Shown here: positions 33,252 to 36,275 of the stretch, one piece after another
Layout: the number at the start of each line of letters is the position of its first letter
Position numbering within the stretch: the stretch's first letter is position 1
DNA from: Betaproteobacteria bacterium
GTDB lineage: Bacteria > Pseudomonadota > Gammaproteobacteria > Burkholderiales > Rhodocyclaceae
Assembly: GCA_012026675.1 (NCBI GenBank)
Contig: VEPA01000205.1
Span: forward strand, 1 to 36,275
Reading direction: 5' to 3'
Length of the DNA stretch: 36,275 bases
Translations under genes and position numbers: made by a program
Notes under the pieces: model-generated
The model's database searches: none
What the model was told of the DNA's origin: nothing
The model's input: the letters and a program-made list of their open reading frames with translations, nothing else

Positions 33252-35262
33252 AGCACCGGAAGTCGTCTACGAAGAACTGGACGTTCTGCTCGTCGGCGGC
33301 GGCATGGCCTGCTGCGGCACGGCTTACGAAATCATGCGTTGGGCCGAGGCCCTGAAGGCCGAGACCGGCAAGGAACTCAAGATCAAGCTGGTCGACAAGG
33401 CGGCCATGGATCGCTCCGGTGCCGTGGCGCAGGGCCTGTCCGCGATCAACACCTACATCGGCGACAAGCAGGATCCCGCCGACTACGCGCGCATGGTCTC
33501 CAACGACCTGATGGGCATCACCCGCGACGACCTGGCTTACGACGAGGGTCGCAACGTTGACGACTCCGTGCATCTGATCGAGGAGTGGGGCCTGCCGATT
33601 TGGAAGACCGACCCCGACGGTGTGCGTCACGACGGCGCCGAAGCGCAGAAGGAAGGCTTGCCGGCTCTGAAGGATGGCGGCCAGCCGGTTCGTTCGGGCA
33701 AGTGGCAGATCATGATCAACGGCGAATCCTACAAGTGGATCGTCGCCGAAGCCGCCAAGAAGGCCCTCGGCCTCGACCGCATCGTGGAGCGCGTCTTCAT
33801 TGTGCATCTGATCAACGACAAGAACGATCCGACCCGCATCGCCGGCGCCGCCGGTTTTTCGGTGCGCGAGAACAAGATCTACATATACAAGGCCAAGGCC
33901 GTGATGCTGGCTGCCGGCGGCTGCGTCAACCTGTTCCGTCCGCGTTCGGTGGGCGAGGGCTCGGGTCGCGCCTGGTACCCGGTGTGGAACGCCGGCTCGA
34001 CCTACGCCATGGCTGCCGAAGCCGGTGCCGAGATGACCATGATGGAAAACCGCTTCGTACCCGCCCGCTTCAAGGATGGCTACGGCCCGGTCGGCGCCTG
34101 GTTCCTGTTGTTCAAGGCCAAGGCCACCAATGCCTACGGCGAAGACTACATGGTCAAGAACAAGGAAATGCTGAACGACTACCCGCCCTACGGGCAGGCT
34201 GCCGTGCCCGCGTCCTGCCTGCGCAACCACCTGATGCTGAAGGAAATGAAGGAAGGTCGCGGCCCGATCTACATGGATACCGTCACCGCCCTGGCCAAGC
34301 TGGCCGAGACCCTGACGCCGAAGGAAGTGAAGCACCTCGAAGCCGAAGCCTGGGAAGACTTCCTCGACATGTGCGTCGGCCAGTGCGGCATCTGGGTCGG
34401 CGAGAACGTCGATCCGCGCGAGAAGAACTCCGAACTGATGCCGACCGAGCCCTACCTGCTCGGTTCGCACTCCGGCTGCTGCGGTATCTGGGTTTCGGGT
34501 CCGACCGACGTCGGAGCGCCGACCACGGAAGAGTACGACGGCGTTCCCGCGCACCTGCCGAAGGGCTGGAACTGGGGCTATCGCTCGATGACCACCGTCA
34601 AGGGTCTATTCACTGCCGGCGACGGCGTGGGTGCTTCCGGCCACAAGTTCTCCTCGGGCTCCCATACCGAAGGCCGTCTGGCCGCCAAGTCGATGGTCAA
34701 GTACTGCCTCGACAACGCCGATTTGAAGCCCGAGTTCGACGAGACCCATGAACAGATCGCTGAAACCATCTGGAGGCCGGTGCGTACTTTCCTTGAGCAC
34801 AAGAACTACACCACGGCGATCGACGTCAATCCGAACTACATCACGCCCAAGATGCTGCAGATGCGCCTGCAGAAGATCATGGACGAGTACGTCGCCGGCG
34901 TTGCTACCTACTACAACACCAACGACAAGATGCTGGCCGTTGCGGAAGAGAAGCTCGAGATGCTGAAGGAAGACTCGCTCAAGCTGCGTGCCAAGGACCT
35001 GCACGAGCTGCTGCGCGCCTGGGAAAACTACCATCGCATCCTTACGGCAGAAGCCCACATGAAGCACATCCAGTTCCGCGAAGAGAGCCGTTACCCCGGC
35101 TTCTACTATCGTACCGACAAGAACTTCGTCGACGAGGAGAACTGGCACTGCTTCGTGAATTCGATCTACGACAAGCACAGCAAGAAGTGGACCTGCTTCA
35201 AGCGCAAGCACGTCGACCTCGTCGACAAGTCGAAGCTCTTCAAGGCCGCCGCGCCGCACTAA
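33235..35262 (+). CDS. aprA: Adenylylsulfate reductase alpha subunit (FAD)
   Basis: The catalytic flavoprotein of 675 residues, related to the fumarate reductase/succinate dehydrogenase flavoprotein family. It binds FAD at the N-terminus (LDVLLVGGGMACCGTAYEIM, near residues 13-32, and VDKAAMDRSGAVAQGLSAINTYIG) and later at GLFTAGDGVGASGHKFSSGSHTEGRLAAKSM. The central part (MMENRFVPARFKDGYGPVGAW) is the conserved APS/sulfite site region. The helical C-terminal domain ends with KHSKKWTCFKRKHVDLVDKSKLF. Length and all main blocks are normal. Its ATG is preceded by GAGGAAACGAAA inside aprB. Whether it belongs to AprA lineage I or II, and hence its membrane partner (AprM or Qmo), needs a tree; neither partner gene is in the window. 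Confidence 0.97.
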   Translation: MAGTFEAPEVVYEELDVLLVGGGMACCGTAYEIMRWAEALKAETGKELKIKLVDKAAMDRSGAVAQGLSAINTYIGDKQDPADYARMVSNDLMGITRDDLAYDEGRNVDDSVHLIEEWGLPIWKTDPDGVRHDGAEAQKEGLPALKDGGQPVRSGKWQIMINGESYKWIVAEAAKKALGLDRIVERVFIVHLINDKNDPTRIAGAAGFSVRENKIYIYKAKAVMLAAGGCVNLFRPRSVGEGSGRAWYPVWNAGSTYAMAAEAGAEMTMMENRFVPARFKDGYGPVGAWFLLFKAKATNAYGEDYMVKNKEMLNDYPPYGQAAVPASCLRNHLMLKEMKEGRGPIYMDTVTALAKLAETLTPKEVKHLEAEAWEDFLDMCVGQCGIWVGENVDPREKNSELMPTEPYLLGSHSGCCGIWVSGPTDVGAPTTEEYDGVPAHLPKGWNWGYRSMTTVKGLFTAGDGVGASGHKFSSGSHTEGRLAAKSMVKYCLDNADLKPEFDETHEQIAETIWRPVRTFLEHKNYTTAIDVNPNYITPKMLQMRLQKIMDEYVAGVATYYNTNDKMLAVAEEKLEMLKEDSLKLRAKDLHELLRAWENYHRILTAEAHMKHIQFREESRYPGFYYRTDKNFVDEENWHCFVNSIYDKHSKKWTCFKRKHVDLVDKSKLFKAAAPH

Positions 35263-35285
35263 GCGTCCTGTCAGCGGTAACATGG

Positions 35286-35322
35286 CAGGCCGGAAGCCGC
35301 GAGGCTCCCGGCCTGTTTTCTT
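35286..35322 (+). terminator. Rho-independent terminator after aprA
   Basis: CAGGCCGG-A-AGCC pairs with GGCT-C-CCGGCCTG around a GCGA tetraloop (GNRA type), followed by TTTTCTTT. It ends the sat-aprBA transcript 23 bases after the aprA stop and separates it from the YkgJ-like gene. Confidence 0.92.
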
Positions 35323-35359
35323 TATGTAACCGTAACCCCCAGACGTCACGAGGTTTCTC

Positions 35360-36253
35360 ATGTCCCAGCCCGATATCCCGTTTCCGCAAAGCCCGGTTCT
35401 CCCCACCATGGTGGACGAGAAGTACGTCATCGAGTTCTCCTGCCACAAGGGCATTGGCTGCTGGAACGCCTGCTGTTCCAATATCGACATTTCACTGACG
35501 CCTTACGACGTGCTGCGCATGAAGACGCGGCTCGGCATCACCTCCACCGAGTTCCTCAGGGATTACACGGTGCCCTATGAATTCGACAAGGACAGCATCG
35601 CCGGCGTCAAGTTCCGCCCCGTGGAAGGGGGCACCAGCTGTCGTTTCATGAAGCCGGAAGGCTGCGACATCTACACGGACAGGCCGACCGCCTGCCGCTA
35701 CTATCCGGTGGCCCTGCTGTCGATGCGCAGGCAGGACGAATATGTGGACCGCGACTCCTACGCCATCGTCAAGGAAGATCACTGCAAGGGTCACGAGGTC
35801 AATCGCCGTATCACCATTGCCGACTATCGCGAGGAACAGGGGCTGGAGGAATACGACGAGCTGGCGCGCGGCTGGCGCCAGCTGGTTCTGAAGAAGAAGT
35901 CCTCGGGGCCGCCCATCGGCAAGCCGACCCTGCGCAGCCGCCAGCTGTTCTTCATGGCCTGCTACGACGTCGACCGCTTTCGCGAGTTCGTCAGTGCGGA
36001 ATCCTTCAACAAGCTGTTCGACTTGCCGCAAGCCGAGAAGGAAGCACTGCTGAAGGACGACGTCGCGTTACTGCAGTTCGCCTTCCGTTTCCTGCGCCAG
36101 GTGTTGTTCGGTGAAGAGAGCATCGCACTGAATGCCGAGGAGGCACAGCAGCGCCTGGCCAAGGTCCAGGAGAAGCGCCTGATCGAAGAACGCGAGGCCG
36201 CCAAGAAGCGTGCGCTGGAGGCCGAAACCGAGGGTGACGAAGACTTCGACTGA
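35360..36253 (+). CDS. YkgJ-family cysteine-cluster protein
   Basis: A cytosolic protein of 297 residues with the CxxxCC-type cluster of the YkgJ/UPF0153 family, probably a zinc or Fe-S site: CHKGIGCWNACC, SCRFM, GCDIYTDRPTACRYYP and DHCKGHE (about residues 30-150). The second half is helical and charged and ends in a coiled-coil-like tail (EEAQQRLAKVQEKRLIEEREAAKKRALEAE). The biochemical role of the family is not established. It follows aprA after a strong terminator, so it is not part of that transcript unless by read-through. ATG 35360 has a CGAGG site; ATG 35408 (MVDEKYV) is an alternative. Confidence 0.82.
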   Translation: MSQPDIPFPQSPVLPTMVDEKYVIEFSCHKGIGCWNACCSNIDISLTPYDVLRMKTRLGITSTEFLRDYTVPYEFDKDSIAGVKFRPVEGGTSCRFMKPEGCDIYTDRPTACRYYPVALLSMRRQDEYVDRDSYAIVKEDHCKGHEVNRRITIADYREEQGLEEYDELARGWRQLVLKKKSSGPPIGKPTLRSRQLFFMACYDVDRFREFVSAESFNKLFDLPQAEKEALLKDDVALLQFAFRFLRQVLFGEESIALNAEEAQQRLAKVQEKRLIEEREAAKKRALEAETEGDEDFD

Positions 36254-36269
36254 CGCGATGCAAAAGAAA

Positions 36270-36275
36270 AGTCGG
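36270..36275 (+). repeat. Possible start of dispersed element, copy E (cut by window end)
   Basis: The last six bases are AGTCGG, preceded by GAAA as in copy D, and lie after the stop of the YkgJ gene. Six bases alone prove nothing; the placement in a gap after a stop is what makes it worth noting. Confidence 0.3.

Noticed and set aside
33163-34554. 463-residue minus-strand ORF opposite aprA
   Set aside because: Antisense shadow of a highly conserved gene; no recognisable protein features.
36258-36275. ATG at the window end as the start of another gene (MQKKSR)
   Set aside because: Only six codons are visible, there is no ribosome binding site, and the bases overlap the possible repeat copy E.

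Overview
The window reads as a chromosome segment of a sulfur-metabolising betaproteobacterium. The evidence is high-GC coding sequence, betaproteobacterial-type sucCD, and a sat-aprBA cluster of the kind carried by sulfur oxidisers. A Rhodocyclales/Sulfuritalea-like host is my best guess, but this is inference because no rRNA or marker gene is present. No tRNA, rRNA, CRISPR array, transposase or IS was seen.

Layout. (1) 1-1864: the 3' part of sucC, then sucD, which is broken by an in-frame TAG at the boundary between its two domains, then a strong terminator. (2) 1999-14530: a compact plus-strand signalling run. It encodes a CHASE2 Ser/Thr kinase, a PP2C phosphatase, an FHA protein, a CHASE2 class III adenylate cyclase, a class II PDE-like metallo-hydrolase, a cyclic-nucleotide-binding/rhodanese fusion, a GAF-PilB/GspE ATPase fusion and a GAF-HD-GYP protein. 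(3) 14531-18158: a probable sigma-54 promoter, a 59-residue type IV pilin, a secreted six-cysteine protein, and a three-gene ABC cassette that recalls pilGHI of Myxococcus. (4) 18177-21527: an LtaS/sulfatase-like membrane enzyme and an O-antigen ligase-like protein. (5) 21534-31089, minus strand: nine genes for exopolysaccharide or O-antigen synthesis (flippase, glycosyltransferases, FkbM and other methyltransferases, undecaprenyl-phosphate sugar transferase), visibly richer in A/T at the wzx end. (6) 31462-36253: sat, aprB, aprA and a YkgJ-type cysteine-cluster protein.

How it may work together. Regions 2 and 3 look like one device. Two CHASE2 sensors feed a phosphorylation arm (kinase, phosphatase, FHA reader) and a cAMP arm (cyclase, esterase, cyclic-nucleotide reader). 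The outputs sit next to a GAF-bearing pilus ATPase, an HD-GYP protein and a minimal pilin with its own ABC cassette. Sat and AprBA would convert sulfite plus AMP through APS to sulfate and ATP in an oxidiser, or run in reverse in a reducer.

The most unexpected signal outside genes is a dispersed 22-bp element, AGTCGGCGCTG-N5-ACGSCG. It occurs four times at gene ends or between genes, and the window may end inside a fifth copy.
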